Origin: Pardosa pseudoannulata
Taxonomy: Eukaryota; Arthropoda; Arachnida; Araneae; Lycosidae
DNA: 64,000 bases
Direction: 5' to 3'
Assembly (NCBI GenBank): GCA_032207245.1
Contig: CM063509.1
Location: 105,808,021 to 105,872,020, forward strand
The position numbers and the translations under genes were made by a program. Below the pieces are notes generated by a model. The model saw nothing but the letters and a program-made list of their open reading frames with translations, was not told the origin of the DNA and did no database searches. Within the stretch, counting starts at the first letter, position 1, and each line of letters begins with the position of its first letter. Of this stretch, positions 35,060 to 47,226 are shown piece by piece.

Positions 35060-35200
35060 GGTTTAGTTTGGAGCCGGGATGAAACCGGGACCTACTGCTT
35101 AAAGCCGAAGTCGAACGTCTACGAACATCCATGCCACAATGGGATTAGAACCCCCGAACTTACGATACCGAAAATCAGTGCCCTAACCATTCGGTCATCC
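35060..35200 (-). mobile_element. Partial tRNA-derived SINE
   Basis: A minus copy with the ACCTACTGCTTAAAGCCGA body and a decayed B box (GGGATTAGAACCC). Part of the tail side is deleted and no exact target duplication was found. Confidence 0.85.
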
Positions 35201-36470
35201 CTTTAATTTTTGGAAAAAATAAAAAAAGTGGGTTTCATACGAGTAAATACGCTGCAATATATATAACCGCAACCTAATTAAAGGTACTGAATTAATCAAA
35301 ATTAGGTTTATTTAAGCAGAAAAAGTAAAACTGTACTTCTAATATTCTAAAAATTACAAAAACATATAGTATTAATTTTCGAACTTCACTTGTTCCTATT
35401 GTCCGTCAATGTGTTCATTTACTGTACATAAAGCATCTGCGAACAATTCGGTCTGTTTAGCAAAATTGCTAATGCATATTTATTGTACCGGTTTATGTTA
35501 ACATACCATTTTTTTAAAAGAAAAACTTGTTAGCTTCTTCAAAACTAAGCAAATGTAATGGTCGATTATTGTTAATCGACTATTAGGTGATCTTTCAACT
35601 TATAAAGCGAAAAAAAGTAAAGCTTACCAAGTTCCAAATAATAGGAAAGATGGTGAAGTGGCCGTAAAAACAGAGATCATTGTTCCAACCAATATGTCTA
35701 CCACATGTCGTACCTTATGGACGAAATCGAGTAGAAGAAGTGAGCCGTGAACGAAGAAAATACAAAAAGTTTCTCCACCTGTCTGGCCGAAAAAATAATG
35801 GGTTGTAAAAAAGAGCGGCTTCTGGCTACCATTTAACACCGGTAATTGACCAGTTACACGTCCCCCTGCATTTAAGGGCACGGGAAGTTAATTCAATAAC
35901 TGATGATAACAGCAGGCCGCACGTTATCACTCAAGCATTTCGAGAGTGGCAGCACGCGAACAGCGGTGAGCCTCCGGGGTGAATCGAGGCTTCTTAAAAT
36001 GCGAAGTTCACTCTTCTTTCCGCCATTTTGTTGCAGCTCATTTTCAGCCTCGAAATAAAGACATTTAATCAATTCCTACATCCGAGTAATAAGTAAAAAA
36101 GAAATAGGTTTTTTGGCTATTGATATTTAAGGAACTAGCAGGGCAGTTCCTGCTAGGTATCGGCGAATGCCCCGCTCGCAGTCAACAAAATTTACGGGGT
36201 GAAATTCGATTGGTATTTTGCAAAGTTACCTGTGCAAGGATAATAACATTATCCAATGATTTTTTTCCATTATAGTAAATATCCAGTCTGCAAAAAGAAT
36301 TACTGAATCATCGTATTAAATTAAAAGCAACATATTTTTTAAAGAAAATTATCTAATTTAGGAAACCATGACATATGCCTGTGTCTCAAAGAAAAACATA
36401 TTATTTAAAGAAAAGTATCTAATTTAAATAAATGTGTAGAGACATATGCATATCTATCTATACATATATA
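35201..36470. other. No supported gene
   Basis: Contains moderately GC-rich 35620-36010 and AT-rich remainder. A minus frame at 35624-35881 (85 residues) is unrecognised. From 36290 repeated TTTAAAGAAAATTATCTAATTTA segments begin and continue past the MITE to about 37070. Confidence 0.35.
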
Positions 36471-36730
36471 ATAAGACGAACTTCACGATGGATAGTTACA
36501 GTCACGCTGTCGGAGGCAGATTTTCCCACAGATTTTGACTGAGATGTGGACACAGGTGTTCAAGGTCTTTTACATAAAACTTTATGCTAGCTGACCCCTC
36601 AGTTTGTCCTGTCCTTATGATGAAGTAGAAACCCGTCCTCAAACGTTATCTTAATGAAGGTCTTTAGCTAAAACGGTGTCATTTTTATGGGCCATGACTG
36701 CAACCACCCATCGTGAAGTCCGTCTTCTTA
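36471..36730. mobile_element. Fold-back MITE, 260 bp
   Basis: Inverted ends ATAAGACGAACTTCACGATG (left) and, inward from the right, TAAGAAGACGGACTTCACGA pair over about 35 bp with a few mismatches. CATATATA on both sides (36463-36470, 36731-36738) is a possible 8-bp duplication but lies in low-complexity sequence. No coding capacity. Confidence 0.75.
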
Positions 36731-36731
36731 C

Positions 36732-36737
<6 letters not shown>

Positions 36738-36771
<34 letters not shown>
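36738..36771. repeat. TG microsatellite
   Basis: A TG run following the MITE. Confidence 0.95.
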
Positions 36772-36773
<2 letters not shown>

Positions 36774-36806
36774 GTGATCGCTTTAGTGATCTGCATACAC
36801 ATTTCT

Positions 36807-37072
36807 TAATTAATTTAAAAATTCAACATATTGTTTAAAGTGAAATATAAAAAAAGTATGTCGTGTTAATTTTTAAAAAATTCTTGTTTTAACAATTTAA
36901 ACAACTATGACATAAAAAATATGTTTAAAGGAAATTATCTAATTTAGTTAAACGTGTAGAGATATACGTATAATAACTACTATCAAAGATAAACGTATTT
37001 AATTTAACTTGACATATGATTTTCTTTGATATTTTTCTTTAAACAATATGTTGAGTTTTTAAATTAACTCCT
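36807..37072. repeat. Inverted repeat around 265 bp
   Basis: AATTTAAAAATTCAACATAT at the left (36810-36829) pairs with AATATGTTGAGTTTTTAAAT at the right (about 37047-37066) with one mismatch, and the match continues inward through TTGTTTAAAG. A related direct copy lies near 38000-38040. Confidence 0.6.
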
Positions 37073-37086
37073 TAACTGCCGCGAGC

Positions 37087-37159
<73 letters not shown>

Positions 37160-37365
37160 CATACGCTTTGCGCTTGGATGCATTAACTGTCCCGTAATGC
37201 GTATGTGTATACCTGGTATATGTTAAATGTTGTATAAATGAGTGTACTTACAGACAATCAGGAAAGTACTAAGAAATGTATTGAAAGAAAGCATATATAT
37301 GTCCAAAACAGTTATAGCACTAACTGCGCAAGACGTATATATACGCCAGCGGCAATTAAGGGGTT
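37067..37365. mobile_element. Probable piggyBac-like MITE filled by TA microsatellite
   Basis: CTCCTTAACTGCCGC at the left and GCGGCAATTAAGGGG at the right are inverted repeats extending into GCGTATATA. The left flank is TTAA; the right flank is TTCAA, one base off. A (TA)n tract fills 37086-37155. A similar orphan end occurs at 24602. Confidence 0.6.
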
Positions 37366-37426
37366 CAAAGAATATATGTAATCTGAATCACTGAAACAAT
37401 ATAGGTCACTATAAATAAAGTATAAA

Positions 37427-37461
<35 letters not shown>

Positions 37462-37746
37462 AAATAATATATATAATTTATATAATGTATATATATATTA
37501 TAAAATATATATAATATATATATTATGTATATATACATATATGTGTATATATGTATATATATATAATTATATATATACATAAATATATACATATATATAT
37601 GTATATATATTATATATTTATATATATACATATATAATATATATAAATATATATATTACATTTATATATATACATATATATACATATATATACATATATA
37701 TACATATATATACATATATATATACACATATATATACATATATACA

Positions 37747-37801
<55 letters not shown>

Positions 37802-37902
37802 GGAGAGAGAAGAGAGAAAAAGAAATTATATATATAATATATATATATTATATATGTTATAGATATATATATATACATATATATATACATATATATATAC
37901 AC

Positions 37903-37962
<60 letters not shown>

Positions 37963-37967
37963 AGAAA
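37427..37967. repeat. Complex TA/ATAC/TG/GA microsatellite cluster
   Basis: Over 500 bases of TA, TATACA and related repeats, ending with TG and GA runs. All I/Y-rich frames in it are artefacts. Confidence 0.97.
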
Positions 37968-38918
37968 TGCATATGTCACTACACGTTTATCTGAATTAGA
38001 TAATGTTCTTAAAAATATGTTAAGTTTTCAAATTAACTCGGTGATTTGTCAAATGTTTTGACAGACTGTACTAGATGAGCATATTATCACTCTGATATTA
38101 AATACTTTCTTGTAAATTTCTTTTAATAACTCTCACTACATTCTATTTCTTTATTATTATTATTATTACAAATTAGACAGTTGGAATAACTTTAAAATAA
38201 TGTTTATTTATTTAGAGCGTTAGTTTTTATTATTATATTTTTTTTTATTATTTACTCGATCAAATACGATCTTCATAGCATTTTTAAAAGCATAACTTAC
38301 CTTATTTTTCATTTCAAAATCTATGCTCCACAGTGTAAAGGTGACGACTAAGGGTATATGCGCTGATGTCTTTGCCGAAGCAGAAAAACATATATCGCCA
38401 GTATCTTGCAGTTAGTTACATTACATTTATGATTCCCACATCTAGACGTTGTTTCAGCGATACCAAACTGCAATGTTATTGCAATATGTAAAAAGATATG
38501 CTACAACCTCTTGCTCCTGGAACGCATTTGAAAGTATCTGCGCGATATGATGTATAGATGCAAGGTTGTAACATTGATGATACGTATATGATACTTTGTG
38601 TGATATATGGGGTTGTAATCAAGAAAAATTTATGTGCTCTGATGTCAATGGAAATACTCATATTGAATCTGAAGTGAATCAATTTTGATAAGTTCAAAGT
38701 TACGGCTGTACGTGCATACAAGAAAACTTTCAATATTCATTTGGACCATCCCTGAGAACATTTTAACTTGCATGCCGTCTGTCAGTGCGTATGTATGTAT
38801 CCACGGAAACACAATCAGCCGTTGAAAGTTCACATTACATATTTAGAACTGTTATGACATCTAGTTGTGCTTCTCCCTTTTCCGTTCCAATTATCATTCT
38901 ACATTACTAAATATTTTA
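37968..38918. other. No supported gene
   Basis: A TTATTATTATT run lies near 38150. Two minus frames (38476-38733 and 38645-38833) are unrecognised. Confidence 0.4.
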
Positions 38919-40091
38919 ACCCCCTGTATAGTAAGAGCCTAAGTTATCTGCCCGTCTGTCCTCGAATTTAGGAAGCGGTTGGACCTGGAATAAAAAGAGG
39001 CATATTGGATTCTTGATGAGTTAGGGTTAGCAACGTTCGAAATCTACCCCCTTCCCACCTTTTCTAGCATTTAATGCCATTATTTTAAATTTTAAGCTTT
39101 ACTTATTTTTATTCTTAAAATTAAAAAAAAGATTTAAATATCATTTTTATAAAAAAAAAAGTTTTTTTAAAAAAATTTTTTAAAAATTTTTTTATAGAAT
39201 TTTAAAAAAAATTTTAAAAAATCAAAAATCATACATTTAAAAATTATTTATTTTCTTTTTTTTTCAAAATTTTTTTCAATATCAAAAAAAAAAATACAAA
39301 ATTTAAACCTTAAAAAAAAAAAATTATTTTAAAAAAAATATTAAATATTAATTTTTTACGAAACAACAAAAAACATTATAGTAAAAATTATTCTGTACCA
39401 TAATTAAAAAAAACAAAATTTTTTACTCACCCAAATTTTTAAAAATATTAAATTTTTCTATCCCTTTATATTTTAGTTAAAAAAAAAACAAACATTTATT
39501 GAAATGGACACAAACCATTATTTATTTAAATTTATCCCTTAATTTGTTTTTTGTTCAGAAGATTTACAATTTATTAAAAAAAATTTTGATAATTATATTT
39601 TATTACATAAAAAATAATAAAAAATATTTTATTATCTATTCTTTACACAGATTACTTTTTAAAAATAAAAAACGTCATACGTGCACAATAAAAGGAAAAA
39701 TCGTTTTTAAATTTGGCTATAAAATCATTAGGAATAGTGAAATAAAAAATGTTTTATTGTGTATAAAATTTTAAAAAAACAACAAATTCTCTACCTGATG
39801 TAGTTTATCCCTAATACGTTATTGTATAAAAAATTTGTAAAAATAACGATAATTTCGACGTAGCTAAGAAAACTTTGAATTATCTTTCTAAATGAATTCA
39901 ACGTGATTCTAAACTGCATTCACAATATCGGGAGACTTTAAAGAAGTATGAAGATAAACAAATTATTGAGCGTGTTCCAGATAATTCTCAGCCAAAAAAC
40001 AAAACATTTTTTTCCAGCCTCATAAGGTACTTTACAATTCTGGAAAATTAAAAATTTTACTGATCGCGTCATATGACGGGCTGTATGCTAG
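38919..40091 (+). mobile_element. Non-autonomous Helitron (copy H4) with extreme AT filler
   Basis: The plus copy ends GTCATATGACGGGCTGTATGCTAG (hairpin, then CTAG; shown here as its last ~20 bases CATATGACGGGCTGTATGCT plus AG), matching copies H1 and H2. The 5' portion holds GCATATTGGATTCTTGATGA and AGTTATCTGCCCGTCTGTCC; the 5'-TC itself appears mutated. Between about 39060 and 39780 lies almost GC-free A/T-run sequence not seen in the other copies. No Rep/helicase coding. Confidence 0.8.
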
Positions 40092-40152
40092 AAGAAAAAT
40101 ATTAACGCTGCAAGACATAAAGGTAAAATGATTAGCCGTAGAATGTTCATTT

Positions 40153-40812
40153 GGTTTAGAAAGCTACCTTCTGCTGTTTTGCTATACACAAAGGCTGATG
40201 AGACCAGTATCTACTGCTTAACCCTTTAAAGTTCACTATTGAAAATTCTTTGAGATTTCACAGAATTAGGTTAGTAATGTAATCTATGAACCTTATATAA
40301 GTGAAATATATGAAAAATATTTCAATTTCTGTCAGTGATGGGTTTTTTTTTGGGGGGGGGAGGTGAGGGGGGGGTTAACTGTGAAAATATCTATACCCTT
40401 GTGCAGCGTGAAAATAATACGTTCTTAAAATTTTAATTATAGTGGAAGAACATTGAATAATTATCATTAAAAGGATGTGATAGATAAATAGCTAAAGAAT
40501 TTATAAGTAATGTTTTATGTAGGTATATTTATTTGGGGACATCAAGGAAAAAAATCAAATTCCTGAGGGTTTTCCCTCAAAGCAAGTTTAAACGTGGATA
40601 TTTCAAAGAGAAAAATAAATTGTGTGTTCTACCATTTATTAATAGTATAAAGTGTTGCATACATACAAAAAAAATCATATATATTTTTAAAATCAAATAT
40701 ATTTTTAAGAAAAGAAAAATATTTTAACAGATGGTTTCACTGCGAAACCACTGCTCTATAAAGGGTTAAATTAAATTTCGAACGCTACGAACATCAATAC
40801 TAGTAGTGTATT
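40153..40812 (-). mobile_element. Old SINE split by a piggyBac MITE
   Basis: Minus SINE sequence (GATGAGACCAGTATCTACTG) runs to the TTAA at 40218-40221 and resumes after 40766 as TTTCGAACGCTACGAACATC. The two parts join exactly across the insertion, so the SINE is older. Confidence 0.8.
40222..40765. mobile_element. piggyBac-type MITE (544 bp)
   Basis: TTAA at 40218-40221 and 40766-40769 flank CCCTTTAAAG and CTATAAAGGG. The body (TTATTTGGGG, TATTTCAAAGAGAAAAATAA) matches the element at 48963-49484. A G-rich run GGGGGGGGAGGTGAGG lies at about 40352-40370. Confidence 0.87.
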
Positions 40813-41232
40813 CAGTCGTAGAAAGTTGAAATTTTGTATTTAGGACTATTGTAATGTATAGTTGTACGTTTCTCTTTTTGATCACAATACTCACTCTGTA
40901 TAACGAAGCATCTCAATATAACAGACATTAATACTATTGATCGACAAAAGTGGAACACAAAGCTACCGATGTATTCATAAGCAGTTGAACTAATAGTATT
41001 ACACTCCATTTTTAGAAAACAAGAATAAAAAAAAATTATTTGCAGAGAATAATTTTGAATTTTTATTTTTATTTTTATCTTTACTTTTATTTGTTATTTT
41101 TGTTTTTAAAGTTTTTTTAATTTTAAAATTTCTTTAATTTAATTTTTTTAATTTTTAATTTTTATTTTTTCCTGGTACAGAGTAAAGCGTATATTGTGAA
41201 TGCGAAAAATGTTAGTTTAAAACAAAAATTAC
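40813..41232. other. AT-rich, no supported gene
   Basis: Very T-rich from 41050 to 41170. No recognised element. Confidence 0.4.
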
Positions 41233-42010
41233 CAGGGCCTGATTAAAGCACATGATGACTGGGCCCCCTAAAATTTGGTACTTAATTATTAAATTTTAAA
41301 TAATTTAATTAGCAAAATTTGAAAATGTTTTTTGTTAATTCTTCAAGCAATATTTCATGAGACCTTATTCAGAAATTAAAAGTTTAAACTTTTAGTATTT
41401 ATTTATAAATAGCTCATAGTATACATAAAGAAATTTATTATGGTTTGCAGTAATTAAAGGAACACAATATTGGAATAACAATTTATTACATTCAACATTT
41501 ATAATATGAATCATTAAGAAAATAATTTACAAAATATTACAGAAAAAAGCATTTATCTTATATATTATATAATAGAAATTAGTAATAAATTGAAAATTTC
41601 AGCCAGTTATAAAGAAATATTAGCACTTTTTATTATATTTTTGAAACTTAGATATAATTATTATTTGTTTAAGAATCTTATTATTTTATTATTTTTTTTC
41701 TCTTATTAATTTTGTCTTAAAATCTACGAAGAGCTATTATTTGTTAATCTTACCTATGCTATTTTATTTTATTTTTTATATAAAAACTTAATTACAAGTG
41801 TTAGTTTACATCCTTGAGGATATACAGATTTTTGGCATTGGACTGTACTACAAAGGTATGTAAACATAAAAAAATTAATATAAACTTTCCTCCAAAAATA
41901 TTCGTTTTGTATCCTCTTTTATGATCTAATTTTTTTCCTTAAAAGGAGGGTAGGTGGGGCCCCGTAAGACTAGCAAGCCCTGGGCCCAACTTTGCCTTGA
42001 TCGGGCCCTG
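41233..42010. mobile_element. TIR DNA transposon remnant (CAGGGCC ends)
   Basis: CAGGGCCTGATTAAAGCA at the left and, inward from the right, CAGGGCCCGATCAAGGCA are inverted repeats over about 18 bp, followed on both sides by GGGCCC-containing sequence. The style is hAT-like but no 8-bp duplication could be identified. The interior is AT-rich and non-coding. Confidence 0.7.
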
Positions 42011-42241
42011 TCTATATAACCAAATACTATATCTATATACATTATCTATACACTGATAATTACCTATATAACACAAATTAACGCGACGGGTCATTGCTGG
42101 ATAGAAGAACTTGAGCAATAATCAGACAAATCCGTTACCTTGACAAACGAAACTAACTCTGAAATTGGAATAGAATGTGCAAATGATATTCCTGGTGACG
42201 CATCATATGAAATAATGTAATATAAATAATTTAATAAACTT

Positions 42242-43120
42242 ACAAAGAAATCATGTAGTGGCCACATCATTAGCATTTACTGGTGAGCAAAATTAAATTT
42301 TTAAGGCTCAATAAGGCAATATGTCGCAACGTCACGAACTGCTATAATACCCTTCCCATTCATTTTCATGTTTACAACAGACAATAGACAAACAATAAAC
42401 TGCCCTTCCTTTTGAAACTGAAGCCAGGATTGTTATAAGTTGAGAATTTGCCCTACTGCGGGAAATCGCCTTATTTGTAAGTCAATTGCTGCTCTTAAAT
42501 TAAGTAAACTTCTTAGTTCTATCAATGAGTAATAGTTTTAGAAAACCGTGCTCTACGAAGTATTCTGTATAATATAACGTATATAATTTAATAGACGTAC
42601 AAAGAAGTCATCTAGTTGCCACATCATTAGCATTACTGGTGAGCAAAATTAAATTTTTAAGGCTCAATAAGGCAATTTGTCGCAAAGTCATGAACTACAG
42701 TAATGCCCTTCCCATTCATTTTCATGTTTACAACAGACAATAGACAAACAATAAACTGCCCTTCCGCTTGAAACTAAAGCCAGAATTGTCATAAGTTAAG
42801 AATTTGCCCTACTGCGGGAAATCGCCTTATTTGTAAGTCAATTCCTGCCCTTAAATTGAGTAAACTTCTTAGTTCTATCAATAAGTAATAGCTTTAGAAA
42901 ACCGTGCTCTACAAGTTATTCCGTGTAATATAACGTATATAATTTAATAGACGTCCAAAGAAGTCATGTAGTGGCCACATCATTAGCATTTACTGGTGAG
43001 CAAAATTAAATTTATAAGGTTCAATTTGTAAGCCAATTGCTTCTCTTAAATTGAGTAAACTTCTTAATTCTATCAATAAGTAATAGTTTTAGAAAACTGT
43101 GCTCTACGAGTTATTCCGTA
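42242..43120. repeat. Tandem repeat, ~357-bp unit, 2.5 copies
   Basis: Units start at about 42242, 42599 and 42955 (ACAAAGAA(A/G)TCATGTAGTGG). Shared internal blocks are CTTCCCATTCATTTTCATG and CCTACTGCGGGAAATCGCC. The third unit has lost its central ~190 bp. No coding. Confidence 0.92.
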
Positions 43121-43958
43121 GTTTGCGAAAATATTAAATTAAAACTGCGAATAAAGCTTCCAGCTATCTATAACATCAATCATGATGTTTCGAGAAAATT
43201 CCAGTCACGCATTACGTGAAATGTTACAAAAGATGGCCCAATAGATTATCGTCTGCTAAAAGTATAACAGTTGTTTATAACAGCTACCATTTTGTTCCGA
43301 GATGCATGACACGTGTAGCAGGTGGGCTGCGCGAGCATTCTCTCTGAAAATCATAGCCCGATTTCGGCGGGAGAAGGACCACACTAAAAAATGGGGGGAC
43401 AAAAGGAAAAAAAAAGGAATAAAGCGAAACTGATTGGTGATTCATCTCGCTGTTTTACCGCCAAGTTGCTGTTCTTGCCCCAAATGGGTGCTAAATAGAC
43501 GTGTCATATTATTTTCGCTCAAACTCGGTTCTTGATTAACCCCCCACGCGAACGCCAGATGCGAACCTGAAAAACAGATTTATTTTCCCCTGACTCGTAA
43601 TTTGGGTAGTATAGCTTCCTGACGACTAAGTGCCATACTAGGAGTAGTTCTAGGGCTAGACAAACCAAACCCTTGTGCCAGAGTGGCATTTTGTCTCGAA
43701 TTTGTTAAATAATTTAACAATAGGAAAAATATTTTACAAAGTATTATACTTTATTTGTTATTAAGCTTGGAATATAATTATTTTATATTAATTATTTTCT
43801 AATTTAATTAAAATGTCATCCAGTGGAAGTAGTTTTTACGTAGATGAATCTATTAATTCTTTATAATGTAGATTTGATTTAATGAGTATTTTCAGATTTG
43901 TATAATACATCTGTTTTAAAAGATACCACTAAAAATATATTGATTAAACATTTTAAAT
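43121..43958. other. No supported gene
   Basis: 43150-43680 is GC-richer and not repeated in the window; no exon can be argued. The remainder is AT-rich. Confidence 0.35.
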
Positions 43959-43962
43959 ACAG

Positions 43963-44710
43963 TGTGAAGACTACCCTTTGTTTACAGCAACTGCAAATCA
44001 GCTGATCGGAAATCCCACCTGTTGACCAGTTTACAATAGCATGGCGTTGCAGAGTCTAGGATGCTGACAGTTGGATTGAATAGGTGTTACCCCCCTGATC
44101 AGTCAAGTTAATGAATTCTAGGGAATTCCGGAATCGGGACAGCTTGCGAATGAGAATTCAACTAAAAAAAACGAGCTGTAACCTTAGCTGAAGTTCTCAG
44201 GTAACTGGAATCGTAACTGACAAAAAAAAAAAAAAAAAAAACTGTTGGCTGAACCGTAACTGACCCCCAGGTATAAAAATCCTAGAATGTTTTGACTCTG
44301 GGCTTTTCGACATTTTTTTACGTAGGTGCTTTGACCTTGGGGAGGCTTTCGCGTCTTTTGACCGGAACCAGTTTTTTAGTGATTGCGTTCGGGAGACTCA
44401 TAAAGCTCATATAAGGATCGGCAGGGTCTCGGATACCGAACGGGGGATAGATTGGGTTTGCATTGCACCCTGGAAGAGCCTACCCATATGAGAGATTATT
44501 TAATCTTTTATTTTCCGGACTGTTATCGTCGTGGTAATTCAGTGCCAGCCGAAAATCCTCTACATTTCTACTTGTTTTGGAGAAAATTAGAATCCCGTTG
44601 TATATATAACCGTATTTAGTCCAGAAAGAATAAAAGTAATTTCCAATTGTATCGTGACTGTGATCCTTCTTCACGCTATCTCTTCACTCTAGAACATTGA
44701 AGTCGTCACA
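43963..44710 (+). mobile_element. Solo LTR, 748 bp
   Basis: TGTGAAGACTACCC...AGTCGTCACA, with exact 4-bp duplication ACAG (43959-43962 and 44711-44714). A TATA-like GTATATATA lies near 44600 and AATAAAAG near 44628-44635, i.e. promoter and poly-A signal in LTR order. The copy at 58677-59424 has the same length in the opposite orientation. A 4-bp duplication is consistent with Gypsy or BEL/Pao insertion. Confidence 0.9.
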
Positions 44711-44722
44711 ACAGATGTCCCT

Positions 44723-45240
44723 GGCCAAAAAATATATTTGTTTATTCTATCCCTACCTTCTACTGTTTAGTTTTTGTATTATGGACTCACGAATCCACCT
44801 CCCTATCCCTTTCTTTCCTAGTTTAGTTGTCTTGTGCTCTGCTCGTTGCCATTTCTCTGCTTACTGTAAGAAATATATGGATTAGAGGGCCATCGCCTTG
44901 TATGCCTTGTAAAAGAATTTTTTACACTACCTTCCTTCATCCAATTATTATGTTCGTGGCATCGGTGTGGTCGTATGAAGCGAATTCTAACTTAAAAATT
45001 TTAAAAGTAGCTCAAAGTATCATTCTCAGTGAAATTACTAACTCTCCGTGGTACTTTAGAAACAACGACATTCGTAATAAACTTAAAATTCCTTCTCTTC
45101 CCAAATTTTTACTCAATATTTCCATTAAATTCCATAAAAAATATGCAATGATCTTAATTATATTCTTTTCAATTACGGTCACATCAATACTGCTTATGAG
45201 AAGAGATCTATGACCGTTTCAGCTAAAGACTTTTAACTTT
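44723..45240 (+). pseudogene. Jockey-like reverse transcriptase C-terminal fragment
   Basis: The plus frame (44827-45213, recognisable from about 44905) has FYTTFLHPIIMFVASVW, ANSNLKILKVAQ and NSPWYFRNNDIRNKLKIPSL. These match the post-RT block of jockey-clade ORF2 (…YKTFIRPIMTYASPVW…L..LQ…TNAPWYVRN.DIH.DL.IP.L). Upstream, in another frame, LFYPYLL resembles the preceding LYPLL segment, implying a frameshift near 44800-44890. No catalytic YADD block, endonuclease or RNase H remains. It lies between two LTR copies but is unrelated to them. Confidence 0.85.
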
Positions 45241-45399
45241 TGTGTGTTTGTCTTTATAAAAAATCTTTAAAAAGGTAAGAAGGAAGTTTAAAATTTATGT
45301 AAAATGTCCATCACATTAGTTGTTCAGAAATGATCGCTTTTCATTGGTCGGGATTCCTAACCCTGATTGGCTGTCCTGTGACCGGCTCAATCTTGTATT

Positions 45400-45812
45400 C
45401 GACTCGGGGCTTTTCGACATTTTTTACGTAGGTGCTTTGGCATCGTGGAGGCTTTCGCGACTTTTGACCGGAGCCAGCTTTTTAGCAATGACGTTCAGGA
45501 GACTCGTAAAGTCGTCTCACATAAGGAACGGCAGGGTCTCGGACACCGAAAGGAGGTAGATTGGGTTTGCATTGCACCCTGGAAGAGTCTCCCCATTTGT
45601 GAGATTATTTAATCTCTTTTTCGACTGTGATCGTCATGGTAATTTTACGCAAGCAAAAATCCTCTACATTTCCACTTGTTTGGGGGAAACTTAGAATCCC
45701 TTTGTATATACCCACTATTTACTCCAGAAAGAATAAAAGTGATTTCCAATTCTATTATGACTGTGATCCTTCTTCACGCTACTTCTCACTCAAGACCATT
45801 GAAGTCGTCACA
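45400..45812 (+). mobile_element. Diverged copy of the solo-LTR family
   Basis: From GACTCGGGGCTTTTCGACAT to GAAGTCGTCACA it matches the 748-bp LTR, including the TTTTTACGTAGGTGC block and AATAAAAG signal. The 5' half does not match (45310-45400 holds ATTGGTCGGGATTCC-like sequence instead) and no target duplication was found, so it is truncated or a different subfamily. Confidence 0.8.
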
Positions 45813-46614
45813 AGATCATGATAAAACAAGTCAAAAATGTTCTTAGGTATGATCAAAAGAAACACTTAAAGTTTCAAAATTAAAGTTTTGTACGCAAGTA
45901 CAAACGTAACACGAAAACTTGTCGAACTTTATTATAGCATGCTGAAAAGGGGTTTTTAAAAGGGTAATTAAAATATGAGTACTGAATTTTTTCCGAAAAC
46001 AATATTAGTTTTACTTCCAACAAGCATTTAAAAATATGAAAATATTGGATTACATAATTATTTGTTCTTTTCTTTAACTTTCGAAAAAACTCAAACATTT
46101 AACTTCGCAGCATAGTGCGAATCAAGAATTTAAAACAAAATACAGAATATAAATATTTAAAACCCAGTCATTCATTTTTGCACTTGCCGCAAGCATAAGG
46201 AATTAAGGGTATAGGGAACAAGGACTAAGCATAAGGAGTAAGGATACAAGAATTAAGATTAAATGTTCGTCATTTAATAAAAGGATTTCATTTCAAACAT
46301 TTATACCTTGAGAAAAATATAATAAATTTTATGCTTATTTTTAGTTTTGTGTATCACTTATTGTAATATGTGTAATATTTTCAAAAATATAAATATTTAA
46401 AACCCAGTCATTCATTTTTGCTCTTCCAGCAAGCGTAAGGAATTAAGGGTACAAGGAACGTTGAATCTCATTTTAAAAATTTTAAATTTTTACAATATCC
46501 TCATTATGAGATTATACCAGACTGTTACATAAAAAATACAATACACTAAAATCTATCAGAAAATAACTTTTGATTAAAATGCCAGACGACAATAATCCTC
46601 CAAAAATGCTCCCA
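45813..46614. other. No supported gene; short direct repeat
   Basis: AAATATTTAAAACCCAGTCA...GCATAAGGAATTAAGGGT occurs twice, at about 46148-46210 and 46390-46452 (241 bp apart). Otherwise AT-rich. Confidence 0.6.
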
Positions 46615-46820
46615 GTGCAAGTAATTTAGCAAATTGCTTCTATTTTTTTTATTTTATTTTTAGAATTTATATAGAAAGAAAACTGTGTATCGATTATCAT
46701 TTACATTATATAGTATTTAAATCCCACTATCATTTCAAATTTAACAGTATTTTGGTAATTGTTTTTGACGTTTCACGGTAATTATGTCTCTGTAATTGGT
46801 AAAAGAACTTTGTGATTTTC
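46615..46820 (+). repeat. Left arm of a large inverted duplication
   Basis: Homologous, in opposite orientation, to 48340-48728. Shared landmarks are AGAATTTATATAGAAAGAAA, ACTATCATTTCAAATTT and GGTAATTGTTTTTGACGTTT. It lacks the SINE present in the right arm. The minus frame at 46741-47001 crosses it and is unrecognised. Confidence 0.8.
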
Positions 46821-47226
46821 CAATGAAAATAACATGGAAATACACTTTAACGTCATAAAATTTGAACGCACATCCGGGCACCCGCCTGAGAGAAGCGAAC
46901 ATTGACTCGCATATTTTAAAATCCCGTTTGATTTGACGTGGGGATGATAAATTATGGTTGCAGTATGGTATGTTACTAACCATCACTTTATGGACAAACA
47001 CATAGTTTTTCTCTCAGAAGGAAATTTTTGTCTGTCTTTAATATCATTTACACCAAAAGATTATTTTATCTCTTGTTGAATTAAGGTACAGGAGACCTGA
47101 GAAATGACATAATTCAATCAAAAATATAAAATGATTTTTTTAAAAAAAAAGTACGTTTTATTATCAAATTACATTTTTGAATAACAAGATTATTTCACTG
47201 CATTAAAACATTTTTTTATACTCTTA

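Noticed and set aside
43963..45812. A short complete LTR retrotransposon with two LTRs around an internal region
   Set aside because: The left LTR has its own ACAG duplication on both sides, so it is solo; the intervening reverse transcriptase is jockey-like, not from an LTR element; the right copy lacks its 5' half.
46741..47001. 86-residue minus frame as a gene
   Set aside because: It runs across one arm of an inverted duplication and is not open in the other arm.
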